Source of the DNA: Bursaphelenchus xylophilus
Lineage: Eukaryota > Nematoda > Chromadorea > Rhabditida > Aphelenchoididae
Reading direction: 5' to 3'
Length of the DNA: 64,000 nt
NCBI GenBank assembly: GCA_904066235.2
Contig: CAJFCV020000002.1
Span: 1,426,001-1,490,000, forward strand
The notes beneath the pieces are model-generated. The model saw only the letters and a list, made by a program, of their open reading frames with translations, did no database searches and was not told the DNA's origin. Position numbers and translations under genes: made by a program. Each line of letters begins with the position of its first letter. Position 1 is the stretch's first letter. Shown here piece by piece: positions 10,101-23,284 of the stretch.

Positions 10101-12235
10101 AAAGCCGAAAATACAACTTTTTGACAAATCGTATTTTACACTGTTTTTTTGTGTTCATGACACAATAAAAACTTATATGTAACAATTTTAAGGGGTTCTT
10201 CGACAATCCCACCCGTTAAAAAATTTGTTTAATGTTGTACTTGACACCTGATAAGCAGGAAGTGGATAGATCTTCCAGATTGCACTTTCTTTTGCTCTGA
10301 CTTGCCAAATTGTCCGTAAATGGTATAACTAGCATAAAATTTCAATTATTTGGCGGGTAACCACAAGAAATCTAGTTTGAAAATGAAATTTTCTCCGCGT
10401 TTCATCAATTGTTCTATAGAAGAAAATCACTTCAATAATGAACCGTTTTCTGAAAAAAATGTGAAGTATGGTCACAAAGCAGTGAATTACGTTGTCACTA
10501 GCCAAGATTATAGTTCCCACAGATGTCTGTATGAGGCAAGATTAACAGATACCAAGTATAATGTCCAAATACTCAGGAAATGGTTTCTACTTGTTGGAGA
10601 CACCTTACAAACACTACATATACATTCTTATTGTGTCATGAACACAAAAAAGCAGTGTAAAATACGATTTGTCAAAAAGTTGTATTTTCGGCTTTTTTAG
10701 GCAAAAAAAATCTGAAAACTGTCAGAATCTTATCAAAATCACCTAAAATAAACTCAAGCTTATATATTCCCTTCATTGAAGTCATTCCCGACCAATTCTC
10801 AGTGATTTGCGCCCACCCGGACTCGAACCCGGGACGTCAGATTGGTAGATTTTGTCAAAATCCACTATACCACGAAAATAGCAACACGGATTTTTGGACT
10901 TTTTTTGAATGTTTCTAGGGCAGAATTTTATGCTGATTAACATATCAAAAATTCAGCTGTGGGTTTTTAGAAACAACTTTTTTACGGCCGATTTTGTGCG
11001 GCCGAAGCGTAAGTTTGCTATGTTACAGTAATCCTTTCGATCCCAAATCACCTCCATTGGATTCCCAGTGCCCAAAAACATACATGGCCACAGTTTTTCG
11101 GCTCTACGTCTTCTCGATTTTGGGTTATTTGACGTTACTGTAAATTTCTTAAATTGTAAATAAATTTAGGTTAACGGGAGAATTAGGGCAAAAGGCTTCA
11201 GGAACACACTTATATGATGGGTGCGGACATATCCAGCTGTAAATCTCAAAATCGAAAAATTCCTATGTCCACGGCTAATTCACCGAGTCAGAAATCGTGT
11301 TTTAAACATCATCATTTTCTATCAAGTCTACCACCTCTGATATCTTACCCAAAATGAGCATGAGGAGATCGGAGACGGCGAGATTAAAGAGATAGTAGTT
11401 TGTGGGATTATGCATGCTCTTGTTCGTCGCGATGACAATACAAGTGCAGAGGTTGCCAACGAAACCGAGTAGCAAAATCATCCCATAAATGACTACGGTA
11501 GGAAACGTGACGGCCGGCTGAAAACGTGTGAATTAGAAGATTGAGATCCTAATTGATGGGTGAGGAAATATCTTGGGGGAGTTCGAGGTAAGACAACATC
11601 AGACAGATTTCTGAGAACAAAAGTGGCGGCAGTGAGACAACAAGATTTTTTAATAGTAGGATTTGTTATGGATAGTATAAAAAAAGTGTCTGAAAAAGTT
11701 CTTACAGAATTTTAAAATACGAGCTTGAAGAACGACAAATTAAATTGCAGGTAAAACTCTGATCCGGCCTAAAATAACCATCAAAAAAAGCAGTGACCCT
11801 GTCGAACAACAAGCCTTGAATATCTTAAAACCATGGTCGTTTTGGTCATGAAAATCAACCGCCTAGGGCAGAAAAGCACGGAGAATTTAACATTAGAAAA
11901 ATCATTTGGTAACACCTAACGGTTTTCGCGGCAGGACCCATAAAAAAAGTTTTCATAAAAAGGCCAGGCCCATTAAAAACGTTGCCATTTTTTGTGCCAC
12001 CTTTAATTATAAAAAAGACCAAACATTCAAAAAATCCCAAAAGATTTGTCATATTCCTCCTTACCGTGACACACCGCTCTCCCAGTTGTTGATACACAAA
12101 AGTCGTAACGTTATGACTGGAATATTGTATGGGATCACAGCTCTCGTAGAACCTTCGTTCGTCGGAGGTGGTTGGCACATCCATTATAAGGCCACTGCGA
12201 TCGGTTTCGTTCCACAAACTCCAATCTGGCCACAT
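7131..12235 (-). CDS. Neuromedin-U-receptor-like class A GPCR (neuropeptide receptor)
   Basis: Five minus-strand exons, 12235-12065, 11517-11349, 9267-9111, 8597-8191 and 7591-7131, join in frame to 454 residues. The extracellular N-terminus carries NET and NVT sequons. TM1 has the GN pair (LLLGFVGNLC); TM2 has NLAVSD at 102-107. The conserved disulfide Cys is at 136. The TM3 end is S-I-E160-R161-W in place of DRY, followed by LAICYPLKH. TM6 reads FFICWTPFHLQR and TM7 NPVLYNIMSTRYRRAF; both are typical of the neuromedin U/pyrokinin receptor group. The predicted role is Gq-type neuropeptide signalling at the neuronal or muscle plasma membrane, inferred from the family. The ATG at 12235 follows a TTGCTTGCAG acceptor, consistent with trans-splicing. 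The intron between exons 2 and 3 holds a 1.8-kb palindrome. A distinct basic, Ser-rich tail follows TM7. Confidence 0.92.
9920..9988 (+). pseudogene. tRNA-like core in left palindrome arm
   Basis: A-box-like TGGTATAGTGG and canonical B box GGTTCGAGTCC lie within a CCCGGGTTCGAGTCCGGG T-arm hairpin. The spacing suits a class I (Asp/Gly-type) tRNA. The acceptor stem (5' TTTTCGT region against TGGGCGC) does not pair and no clear anticodon stem forms, so it is a tRNA-derived relic or pol III promoter. Confidence 0.6.
10809..10877 (-). pseudogene. tRNA-like core in right palindrome arm
   Basis: Mirror copy of the tRNA-like core at 9920-9988, here read on the minus strand, so that the two putative pol III promoters point toward each other across the spacer. 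The A- and B-box-like blocks are the same. Confidence 0.6.
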
Positions 12236-15200
12236 GGTTTTTGGCCAAATCTGCAAGCAAAAGAATCTGCAAAAAATCCGGCCCAAATGGGTAATTTTCT
12301 CGCGACAAAATAGAAAATAGACATCTTGAACTTGCTGCAAATTGGGGATGACAGAAAACAAAACCAATGGGGTCAAAAATTCAAATTTGATGACTAATTA
12401 TGGTGACGTGAGAATTTTATCTGGTATATTGTATGGCAAATTTTTTGTTAGGGGAGGTAAAAGTAGATGAGAAAGTTCACAGTGATGTGGGGAGAAAAAT
12501 TTAAAGTGAAAAAGTTGAGGGAAAGTAAAAAGTTGCGTTAAAAGTGCGACAAGTCAAAGGAAAAATGTATATGGCTAATTAATTATTAGTGACAGGCGTT
12601 GGAACGGCTCGCTAAAGACAAAAAAGGTCATTCCATGTATGTGTGTATGTGGTACCAAGCTTCCAAGAAGCAAAGTGTCTAGCCATCATTTATATATGTA
12701 TTGGAAAAAAGTATATATGAAGTACTGCTGATGGCTGTGACGGCTTTTACTCTACATTGGTCTGACATGACTTGAAATGGCTAATTTGGCAATCGACGAT
12801 ATAAATAGCCTTAAAAACCCGCTAATTTGCCATTGAAAAGGACCAAATTGACGTACAAGTTTAGAGTCCGAAGGAAGGACGGCAGTTGAACCTTGGCCCA
12901 AAAATTCACGTAGAATACTTCATAAAAAATATATGGCATAAAAAAATAGGCTAGGTAATTTTTAGAGCAAAAATCAAGGTTAACTTTGTATTCTGCGTAC
13001 AATTTCATATGCAGAACTGGAGAAAGTGAAGAAAATTTTAACAGAACGACGTTTTTGCTAACGCAAAAAGCCCACCTTTTCCGTTAACTCAAAAGTAAAA
13101 GTCAAAGTAAATCCCTGCAACAAAGAGGAACGTATATCACGGACTCAACGGATCCATTAAGTATATGTCCGTATACTAAGCAAAAAAGGAAATGACATCG
13201 AAATTCTTAAGTAATATCTTCACAAATCCCTACATTCGCGGGTTTAAACCGCCGTATGACTCTAATTACTCGCCTTGAAATCTAATTGCCGGTTGAGGAG
13301 TCGTTGGTTTACTCACATTTTCAAAGATGATTCCATGCAGAAGACTGGTAATTTGTGAGACATTTTCGAAGAAAAGCTGCTTAAAACGGCCAGACAAAAT
13401 AGAGATAATTTTACCATCGCAGCACGTCAAACAACACTCCAATTTTGCTTGTATAGTAGACGAGCGGAGCTTATATGCATGCAGTATTATGTTTTGAACA
13501 ATTGTCATGAAAATACAATCTGAATTGCAAAAAGTATCAAAAAGTATCATTGATACCTTTTGATACTTTTGGACAATTCTGTGATAAAATTAATTCTAAC
13601 AGCTCTACGTCGCTATATTACTGTAAATGGCGTGTATTTTCAGCTACACTGACCAAATATTGAATTTTTGGAAAGCATGCTACAAAACCGCTTCCTCTAA
13701 AAAACTATGTCTATTAATACAAAAAATATTACATAAGCACGCAACTTGCCGTTTCCAAATCTCCAGACGGCCGTTGGCAATAACAAGAAAGATTTACCAC
13801 GCTCATCCTTCAACACTTCTTTACACGGAAACGGGTTTCTCAAACCAAACAGTGATCATCTACAGCCGGCCAAACACCGAATCCCGCCGGTGAATGGCCA
13901 AGTTTATTGGGAGAGGAGACCAATAATTATCGTCGCATCACCGAACGTCAATCCCCGCTGGCTGACAATTAGTGTTGAAAATCGGTGCGAAAAACAAAGT
14001 AATCGTTGAGCAAGGCGGGGTAATTAAATTTCTGCCGAATGAGCAAAGGAATGCTTATTCATTAGCCAGTAAAAAATTGTACTAACCAGGTCTACTAATC
14101 ACAAAACGCCACGCTTTGTAAATTTGAGGATTTGACTATGCAAAATTCCGGCCATGTTTAGGCATACAGCCAAGAAAAACAGAAGAAAAAGAAAAGTATT
14201 TTTAGCCGTCCCGTGACACGAAAACACATGAAACAAGCTTTGTAAAATACGGAAGGAATGAGGCTGTCCAAAATTAGCAAGCACGGGAAATATACCCCGC
14301 AACACGCCTTTGTACTGTAAAAGCCAATGACGACAAGAGGCGGGAATTAAGGGAAATACTCAAATGACGCTCCAGGCTTGGCACGGGTTATGAAGTGAAG
14401 TTGAAAAAACGTGGCCCTATTTTATATTAATGTTGTTTTAACAGACATATATACAATATCTACAGCGCGCAGAGACCACCGAGATTTTTAGGTGAAAAAT
14501 TGAAAAAAAATGATTTCAGTCCGGCGACTTTTTTTGGACTAGTTCTGCAACCGTAGAAAGTGGCTTCCACAAAATAAATATTTATTTTTTTATGACCAAA
14601 AGGTCATCTTCTCTCTACCTCCGAATTTAGTGCACTTTTTCGCCGCCGGCAAAGATTAATCAATATATCGACTGCCCTGCAAACGCAAGCTAAAATTTTC
14701 TAGATTTTTATCCACTACAACAACCATAACAAGTCAAAAAACACCTTTCCTATTACACCACAAAAATTACACTTTTCAGAACCTCCTGACAAAGGAATGT
14801 AATATCCTTTTCTGATTACTTTGCATTGCCCTTAAAATCCCCATTCCTTGGAAATTACAAAGTTTCCAAAGCGCACTGTAAAGCGGAATGTTTACGCGGA
14901 ATTAGTAAACACGCGTATTAAAAAAGCGAGGGAGAACTTTTACGGAGATTAGCCGGGGAGTATTAATTATGTTCACACAGGTCGTAGCTGGAATTCAGCT
15001 ATGAAGAGTTTCAAGTGCAGATAATTAAGAGGAGATATTAAGGAGTTATTAACTTTGGAATATATAGTGAATGGTGTTTAATTAGTGTTCCAGGAAAAAT
15101 TCAGGAAAAACAGGGTCATGTGGTTGACGTAGAAGGTAGAGAGATGTTGGATGGAGTATATTAGGCTATAGAGAAGAGGATTTTCACAATGTTTTTTACT

Positions 15201-15240
15201 GTTCTAACTGCAAAAATAATCTAAAATGTCGCCATGACTT
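12236..15240. other. Gene-less stretch upstream of the GPCR gene
   Basis: About 3 kb without a convincing coding frame. It should hold the promoter of the minus-strand GPCR, but no clear TATA element is seen. A 20-bp hairpin sits at 13530-13570. The short open frames around 13627-14009 lack splice context or recognisable motifs. Confidence 0.5.
13530..13570. repeat. Short near-perfect hairpin
   Basis: AAAGTATCAAAAAGTATCAT is followed after one base by TGATACCTTTTGATACTTTT: a 20-bp stem with almost no loop. Probably a degenerate small palindrome. Confidence 0.7.
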
Positions 15241-15244
15241 TTCA

Positions 15245-15630
15245 GGTCAGCAACAGTTCGGGTCAACGATACTGTGGATCGTGTCGGCGTTGTATGAATG
15301 GTGGAGGCTAGGAGAAGGCTTAGTTAGTATAAAGAATAGGATTGATCAAGTACTAGGATAGATTATCACCTATTTTGAGGTATTTTACATGTAATCACAT
15401 CAATAATATCTAGACAAAAGTCACGGATCTGTAACTTTTTGCCGAAATTTTGGGTCTTTTATACGTTAGAATAACATAGGGTAAACAAAACTAACGTTAA
15501 TAATAGCTAAAATTAGAAAAAGAGCCCATATTGAAAATCTTCGCCAAGCCTCCGCCGAGCCTTCGCCGAGAGTCTGCCGAACATCCAACGGCTTTGCCAA
15601 GCCTTGTAGGCACTTCCTACAACCACAATG
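15245..15630. repeat. Dispersed repeat F, copy 1
   Basis: It shares a series of blocks, in the same order, with 55345-55740 in a bZIP-gene intron. These include GTCAACGATACTGTGGATCG, GATTATCACCTATTTTGA, ACTAACGTTAATAATAG and CTTCGCCAAGCCTCCGCCGA. Similarity is about 75-80 percent by eye over about 385 bp. The right part overlaps the 3' coding end of the membrane-protein ORF at 15513-16230 on the opposite strand. Confidence 0.7.
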
Positions 15631-16230
15631 ACTTCAGCAAATGCTACAAAAACAATCATAAAATATACATCAAGGGGTCTCGTCATCAAAATAAATGTCA
15701 AGTTCTCGGTAATCCCTTTGTATCCAATTTCTGTACAAGTAATGCTACATTGTTTTTGAGACAAATACGGCTCGATTCTTACGTTCCAGCCGCATGATAT
15801 TCATCATGGCGGCGTTTAACACAAATACTAATACAAAGTTGGTACAATCCAACAGAAATAACTTCAAAAACAGGAAGAATGAGACATCAGGGTTCAATTT
15901 TATGAGGACCAAAAAAGGAAACGAAAAAATAAAAAGTAAAAAGCAATCATAATAAAAACACCCCCAAGCTTTTGCACTTGCTGTAAAAGATGTTATTATG
16001 GCAACAACCAAATCGCATTTTATTCTTTTGCTTTTGAGATGTTTAATCTCAAATTTTGAGATTTTATAATTTCAAAAATTAAAGAATGCACTTTATAATG
16101 AAATTTTTTACAATAGAATCCGAACAACAGTCGCAAAGGCGTAACAGAAAAGTCTAAAAGGATAAACTGGAAGACATACCAATATAACAATGAAAAGAGA
16201 AGTCCCTAAAGCAAAGAACGGACTTTCCAT
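15513..16230 (-). CDS. Candidate multi-spanning membrane protein, split ORF (possibly decayed receptor)
   Basis: On the minus strand, 15980-15783 and 15730-15513 join across a 52-bp GTAAGA...TACAG intron. Together they encode about 138 residues with three or more hydrophobic spans (FYYDCFLLFIFSFPFLVLI, LKLFLLDCTNFVLVFVLNAA, VYFMIVFVAFAEVIVVV). An upstream ATG at 16230 begins MESPFFALGTSLFIVIL with a GTATGT donor, which would be a natural first exon. However, its phase (0) does not match the TTTACAG acceptor at 15981, so the model is incomplete or the gene is broken. The basic C-terminal tail (SRWMFGRLSAKARRRLGEDF) lies inside dispersed repeat F. A decayed nematode chemoreceptor is my best guess; no family motif is decisive. 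Confidence 0.45.
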
Positions 16231-16269
16231 TCGTTAATGTTCTGTACGCAAAGCTGCAGAGTGCAGACT

Positions 16270-18350
16270 TTTATAGTTATGCACTTGAAATGCACTGTAG
16301 AACGGGTGCTTCAAGAATTACTTGGCTTTTTCAGAGATCTGCTGGGACGAAATATATAAAGGAATATGACAATTGCCTCAGTAAAGTGTGAAAGTGTGTT
16401 GGACGCAATTCATAAAAAAATTTCGACTTTTTGAGTACCACTGGCTGGTGAGAAAAATCTGTGTTTACGTGTCAAAAAATGGGAAGTTCAGCACTGACTG
16501 TTTTCAGACTATAATCATTCTATGATGCAGTAAACATTTCGCGATAATTCTAGTCCAAAATAAAGGCGCAACACCAAGAGCTCATCGGCTTTTGGGACTG
16601 TTCTAACCATATTTTAAGAACTCCCATAAATGATGATCGAATAATATCTGGGTGCCTCTGAATAGTCAGTTCATACACTACAGTGGTGGACCTTATCCAA
16701 TGGGAAAAAAGTAAAATTTAGTATCCGGGAAGTATCAAAAAAGTGGCAAAATACCTCCCTCTCCAAGTGAATAACTGATTTCAAAAGCGCGCCTGTAGTT
16801 TTTGTGAGGGAAATGATCTGCCACTGTATCAGTTCTCCCACTGTACAGTCCTCCTTAAAAATATTTCGGAAGATAGAATTAGAAATTGGTGAAGCCTACC
16901 TATACAAAATTTGAGGGCAATCTTGCCATCACACCCCAGAATTTTTGAGACATAGCCCAAAAGCCCTTGCACTCTCAGACCCCAATCGCACTATTCTGAT
17001 AATGTGCGAAATAGAATCTTAAATGACCCCACCCACGAGGAATAACTATAGGACTTCCTCATTGAATGAACTCTCTGTTCATTCTGGAGAACTAATTGTT
17101 ATCATAATCACAAATTCAAAGGGTCTAATCCGAGCTCTCAGGGTTTGCAAAAAGGAGGAATCGGTAAAAACAAAAAGAAAAAAAGCACAGAATTAGAAAA
17201 AATTAGAAAAAACAGACCCTCATGGGATTACTGCGTAAAGGTCAAAAAAACAATTATATAAAGTCATCCCGAAGACGTTTTGATGAGTAATTGGAAGGTT
17301 CAACTGGTTCAAATTATTGAATTGTAAGGTCTATCTTTGTAAAAAAAATAAATATGTAAAATTAGATTTTTTTTGAGAAATTTGAAAGGTTATTGTCTTG
17401 AAGATTAGATTACCTTCAAATTTTGCACGCATTTACTAAAATAGACGGCAATTATAGAGGTAAAAGTTTCAGCTAACACTGCAGGCACGGCTGCAAATCT
17501 ACTGAATCTTTCAGCCTAACTGCGAAAGAGAAGGAGACATGAGGAGGGCCCGCAAGACAGAAAAGGTATTTGTACGATAACGTTTTACGTTTTGACCCAA
17601 AAATACTAATTTTTAGTTAAGATAGACACCCGGCTAAGACCTTTAATTTTTAATTGAAAATAATAGGGCAACAGAATTTTGTGATGGCCCTAAAATTTCC
17701 GAGAAAATCGCTGGCTATGGCCTTCGGGAATGACTTGAAAGAATGTCTTTCAAGTGGCATTCCTTTCAGATCTTCCCTTAACCTTGCATTTCGCCTCTGA
17801 ACTAGCTAAAGATCAATCCCAGTAAATTTTAGCTCTCTCTCCTCCGCATCGGCCGAGATATTCTTTTTTTCGAAACAGAACACGAAACGAGGAGAGTCGC
17901 CCTGCCAAGAAACAGAAGTAAAATCATCGAAGCCCCCAAAATTTTCAGTCTCGATGACCCTCGGGGCATGACGGTAAATTGGATAACAGCGCAGAGAATC
18001 TGTCGGCGAAACAGCCTCGGCGCCGAAACCAAAATAGGAAATAATTAATTACTTGGCCCCTTAACCCCATCTCCTGCTAAATCTCTGACTGGGGGGTCCG
18101 TGGTTTTTTATCTTTTTATGGAGCCGCAAATTAGGCGCGGGGCCGCGAATTTCTCCGACTTAAACCGTTTAAAATGACAGACGAAATCAGGGGAAAGGCT
18201 GAGAGGAAGAAGTATGGGTTGTATGGGAAATAAATATGTGCATGATGGAAATGAAAATTTGAGGAAGGCAGAAATTCAGAAATGAATCTAAAAGGAAATG
18301 GGGCCCTCAGATTTCCACTGTATCTCGCCGCTGCATTTCAGCAACGACGA
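16270..18350. other. Gene-less stretch
   Basis: Nothing coding is evident. The partial family A repeat at 16680-16846 is the only element I recognise. A pyrimidine-rich or low-complexity stretch lies around 17820-18060. Confidence 0.5.
16680..16846. repeat. Family A foldback MITE, truncated right arm
   Basis: It begins ACAGTGGTGGACCTTATCCA and has the GTATCCGGGAAGTATCAAAA and TACCTCCCTCTCCAAGTGAA blocks, but the right arm is reduced to a short GATCTGCCACTGTATCAG-like end. Confidence 0.7.
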
Positions 18351-18353
18351 GAT

Positions 18354-18599
18354 ACAGTAGCGGACCGGATCCAGTGGCAAAACACGAATCACTTTGACCC
18401 TACCAAAAAATGTGGCGAAATACCTCCTCTCCAAGTTAAGCAAAACGTTGATTTCAAAAGCGCTCTTTTTGTGAGGCAAAGAGCGCGCCCTTCAAACGAA
18501 GTTTTTTAGTTGGAGAGGGAGGCATTTTGCCACATTTTTTGATACCTCCCGGATGCAAAACGGTACGTTTTTTGTCACTGAATCACGTCCGTCACTGTC
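18354..18599. repeat. Family A foldback MITE, full copy
   Basis: Termini ACAGTAGCGGACCGGATCCA and CACGTCCGTCACTGT. Both arms have the CTCTCCAAG/CTTGGAGAG-type blocks around a centre with GAGCGCGCCC. Next to it (18319-18356) is a second small palindrome, TGTATCTCGCCG...CGACGAGATACA. Confidence 0.8.
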
Positions 18600-19941
18600 C
18601 AATCGTAAAGTCGCTGGAGTGGTTTCTGCGACATGCACTGCGCGATAACAGCCGCCTGTAAAGGTATTTGGCCAAAGCCCTCTATTACAAGACATGGCAC
18701 GAAACCTACAATAATTTTTTGTGGCAAGAAAATGCCACTTTCGCCAGAATACAAAAATTTAGACTACGTAAATTTTAATGCATCTCTAATTGTAAGTAAC
18801 AATAAAAATGCGTGTTCTTTTTCGAAATTTATTTTTCTGTACCAACAAAAGACTACTGTTCGTTCCTTAACCACAAAATTTTGAAGATACGTAACAATAA
18901 AAAACATAATTTCAGGACTTTCATCTGACCAAAATGGAAAATTTAATTTATATTACCATTTTTCCGAAGTGATGAATCTTTGAAAAATGACGAGAACCAT
19001 GGACAAAAGATGGCTATAATATTTATATTTGTTGTGGCAAAAGGCTGAAAGAGAATTGTTTAGAGGGCAAAGATAAAAATATTTTTTATAGATTTTGTTT
19101 TTAAAAATTTTTTTTGAATTCTAAATTATTTTTTTTAAAAAATTAAAATTATTTTTGAAAAAAAATCACTCGAAAAAAAGAAAAATTTGTGACGATTCAT
19201 GAAAATACTCAAAATACCAAATGCAACGTGCAAATCCGCAATTTTTTTAATTACTTTAATTTTCTGGATTACCTTCACTACATTTTCGAGAACACAACAC
19301 CCGGATTAATTTTCCAAAAAAAATACCAGGATATTTAGACTCTAGAAAAATAAAAAGGACGTAGACGGAAGTCCAGACGGTTCGGTATTGGAAGCAATTT
19401 TTCAAAAGTGCAGGAAAACTTGCTTAATTTGGTTAACCAAAAATAAAAAAACTAAAATACAGTCTCCAAAATCTCCAATTTTTTAAAAAAAATTTTTATA
19501 TGATGATGAATAATTTTCAAAAAAATCAAAGTCACTGTAAAATTTTCCAAAAACAGATTGCGAATTGAAGCGGAGCCAAGTTGGCCGGAAGCAAGTCATT
19601 CCATACGACTCTGGGAACTACTTTTTTTTGATGGGGAATGCAAAAACAAAGTAGCCAATACCCCTTTTTGTTCGTCAAATTTTCTCACAAACTGGATGGA
19701 ATTTTCAAGTGTTAGCGGTTTGCTTTTACAACCTTGTTTCTTATAAGAAACCGTAAGAAAAAAATTTCTTCTTAAAATTGTAATCTTTTTATGTCAAAAA
19801 CAGATATAAAAAAAACGATACGAAGTTGCAATGTCCTTAGGGTTTTCCACATATCCGGCCACAAATTAGCGCCTGCAAATGTCAGGTGCCGGTTTTCCGG
19901 CCTCGTTGAGATATTCAACAGTTTTTTTACGGGCTAAAGGT

Positions 19942-20078
19942 GTGTCGGGAAAATAATGTGGATGTGTTGCAATAAAATTTCTGCCCTTGTCGCGCAAAAA
20001 TCGCCAACCGCTGCAAGTCGTCAAAGCGATGATCAGCGAGGCGCAATGAATCCACATTATTTTTCAGACAGACTGATA
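19942..20078. repeat. Family C MITE
   Basis: Left end TGTCGGGAAAATAATGTGGA and right end TCCACATTATTTTTCAGACA are inverted repeats, with GACTGATA beyond. The same termini bound elements at 33326-33472, 43881-44034 and 44707-44851. Confidence 0.75.
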
Positions 20079-23000
20079 TCATGTAAATTTGAATGATAAG
20101 AAAAACTGAAACTTTTAGGCTACAGACATCCCGATTTTTAATGAAAAAAACGCTCATCAAACCTTTTTTTCATAGCCAATTTGAGCTCGACAAAATATCA
20201 TGATCTCAAATCAGTTTTGAAATCATCAGATCATTTCTGAAATACCACCATTTCATCACTGCATCATCCCGAAGACAAGTCAGAAACGTGACCTTTCCGA
20301 ATCCCGCGGAAAATATAAAAACGCTCTTTGAAATCTCATTGTCTGAAAAAAATAGTGAAAAAATACTGCAACAAGGGAAGTGCGTCAAGTACGAGGTTTT
20401 CTTTAAACTTTGCACGCATGTCGGGCATATGCAACATCTGAAACTCGCGCTTTGCAGGGGCAAACGACATAATCAATCGCTCTTTGAGGCCGAGAGAGTG
20501 AGGAAAATGCGGAGAGAGGCCACAGAAAAAAATATTTTTAAGCCATGTCTTTTCGTTCAGAAAAGATGATTTTTTGAGGAAAATTGAAGCCTACTGAACA
20601 AATAAATGTGAAACTTTTTAAGCCACAAATTCACGGCATAAAGTAATATCCTCACCAACTTTTGACATAAAAACCTAGGGCATTTCTGCAATGCCAGAGG
20701 CCCTACATATTTCTTAGAAAATATTTTACATCCAAAATACGAGGGTTGCACTTAGAGTACTCTGTTAACACACTTTGCACAATGTCTGGTCATTGCAAAA
20801 CTGTCCTCAAAATGATCCTAGACAAAGTAAGCTTTGGCTTCTCACATGTGTCCTTTACGCTTCGATAAAATATTTATCACCTTCGGTCTAGCGAAACAGG
20901 AAAAGAAAGGATTTAATTGAAGGCGAAGTAAAAGCTAAGAGGGAAGGGTGTGTTGGCTCTTGTTTTTTGATTATAACAGAAGATGTTCTGGAGAGTTAAA
21001 GTGAAAATAAAGGATTTTGAAATTTGACAAAAATTAAGGTTACGTTTTTACTAGCAATGTGACTAAAATAGCAGTGTTTAGTCTCAAAGTTAGGCAATTC
21101 AACACTTGCGAGTTGGTGCACGACAAATTTAACCTTATTCCTTCCAGCGAAGGCGATGTTCCAACGAAAATTCAACTGTTTTGGGACAGAGAACTGTCCA
21201 TAACGCCTTGTCCTTCCCCACCGTTCTCCACATTTTCTGTGCCCCTGTCTGTGAAGATTTTTGTATGTATATCTCAGCTGCCCCTGAAAAATCCAACATT
21301 ACATTCTTGGGGGTTGATATACGGCCTATATATGTGACTGAAGTTCGCGTAAAATTTGAAGAAAATCTTTCAGAGTCGTTCTGTTGACCTACAAAATAGA
21401 TAACCGAAAGAGCAATAAAACAATATCATAACAATGTCTATTAATGAAAAATCCTCCAGTTATTCATTCTAGTAACACAACAGATTGTACCGTACCCAAT
21501 AACTCCTCTCTTTCCGAATGTTTCCAACAAAACCGACCCGCACCGCCAATTACAACACCGCCAGTGCACATTACTCCCAATAAGTACAGAAGGCCATGGC
21601 GAGACGTCAAATTACAGACTACAGGATAACTATAGCAACGATGGGAAATGGTTACTTTACTGTTAGTGCAAACTAATTAATTTTGGGATAGCTGAGGTGA
21701 CGATAATCGTCGCGGCCTCCAATTGATATGTTCAATAATCATATGCGCTATTTCGGAGATTGACATCAGTGGAAGTGCATGTAAAAATAAACATAATGAT
21801 ACGTGTGAAATCCGTAATTGGAAACACACTTGACCGGAACTGGGCTGGCAGCCAGCTACAGTCTCCAAACTAGAGAAAAAGTCAAAAAAAAAATTGTAAA
21901 AAAATTGCGAATACGACTTTTCATTGGCTTCAATTTTTACCTACGTATTCTACATAGACCGATGAGTTATTAGTGTAAATTTTAGTTTGCAATTTATGAG
22001 TCCTGCCCAGATATGGCCTTTTTTACGAAAAGCAACTTGCTTCAAGCAAGTAGGGAGAGCCGGTTATATCTTTTCAAATTCTCATTGGAAGACCTCCTTT
22101 TTTTACAGATACATCCTACAGCATGACTCCACTAAAAATTAAAATTTTTAAACGAGAGGCTCTCCTCAATTTAACTGCTCACTCGGTCTGTAAACGAACA
22201 AAGCGAGAGCTAAAGATGACTATCAAGCTGTGAACGAACAAAGCAAAAGCTAAACCTTGAGATATACATATAGCCAATGTAAGGTATCTATGCAAAATTT
22301 CAGGGAAACAGATAGATTCCTTGTGGGATAAATCACTCGACAAAGCAACTGTATTTTCACGGAACGGGCTCTCACTGCAACAAACCGTCCTACAAAGACA
22401 CCTCTCAATAAAAGATGACTTCGAAAGTCCTAGAAGCCAAATTGAAGCTAAAATGAGCCGTCGTACAGCGATAACCTCCTATAACGAAAAACCATTACAA
22501 TTCTGTACGATTGCTCGCAAAGAATATGTCAAAATGTGGCTCAAAAAATTGCAACATTAACTGTAATCCAATCAAAATAATGACGGAAGTTCGCCCTTTC
22601 CCTAATGTTTGGGAAGGAACTCGCAACATTTTGCCAACATATTTGTTCCCGTAACAAAAAAGATTAGAAAAAACAACACGCAATATCAGAGTACATCGGA
22701 TGTGCTGTATAAAAAAGGGAACGGAACACCAGTGTAAAGTAATTGCATTTCCAGCCAGTTTGCGTTCAAAAAGCTAAATAAGAATGGTGCATCGGCATTT
22801 GGACAAATAAACCGATTTTTTAATTCTAATTGTAGCGGAAATAGCTCTTATGATCGTTAAAAAATAGAACAATTTTTAAACTGCTAAGTGAGGTGTTGAA
22901 AACAAATTTCGATTTGAAAAAATTGGAAAAATACAAAGTCCAAAAATGCCTGCAACAAGGCAGATTTCCTGAAAATCATGTGCTCTTACTCTGGAATGGC

Positions 23001-23284
23001 TGCTAATCATTTTGTAATATTATCATATATTATGAAAATGATTAGCACATTACAATCGGAGCAGATATATGTGCATACATTCAATGACGTTTGATGACGG
23101 AAAGTAATGAAAATGAGCGATGATTAAAGAAAAAAACGTGCCATTTTACGTCTGTTTTACATAACAGGCAAGAAAGTTGTTGTTGTTCTATGCATTCTAG
23201 TCTAAAATGCACACTAAACTATAAAATTTGCCATGAAAAACACAAGCAAATCGTAATAATCGTAATACTAGTCAAGCGTAATAT

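Larger units (their letters stand above)
9481..11304. mobile_element. 1.8-kb palindromic (foldback) element with tRNA-like cores, in GPCR intron
   Basis: The left arm (about 9481-10180) is repeated inverted at about 10618-11304, near-identical over about 690 bp, with a unique spacer of about 435 bp. The termini are AAAACACGATTTCTGACTC and its reverse complement. Each arm contains the same tRNA-like segment. I see no transposase motif in the spacer. The element fills most of the intron 9268-11348 of the neuromedin-U-receptor-like gene. Confidence 0.88.
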
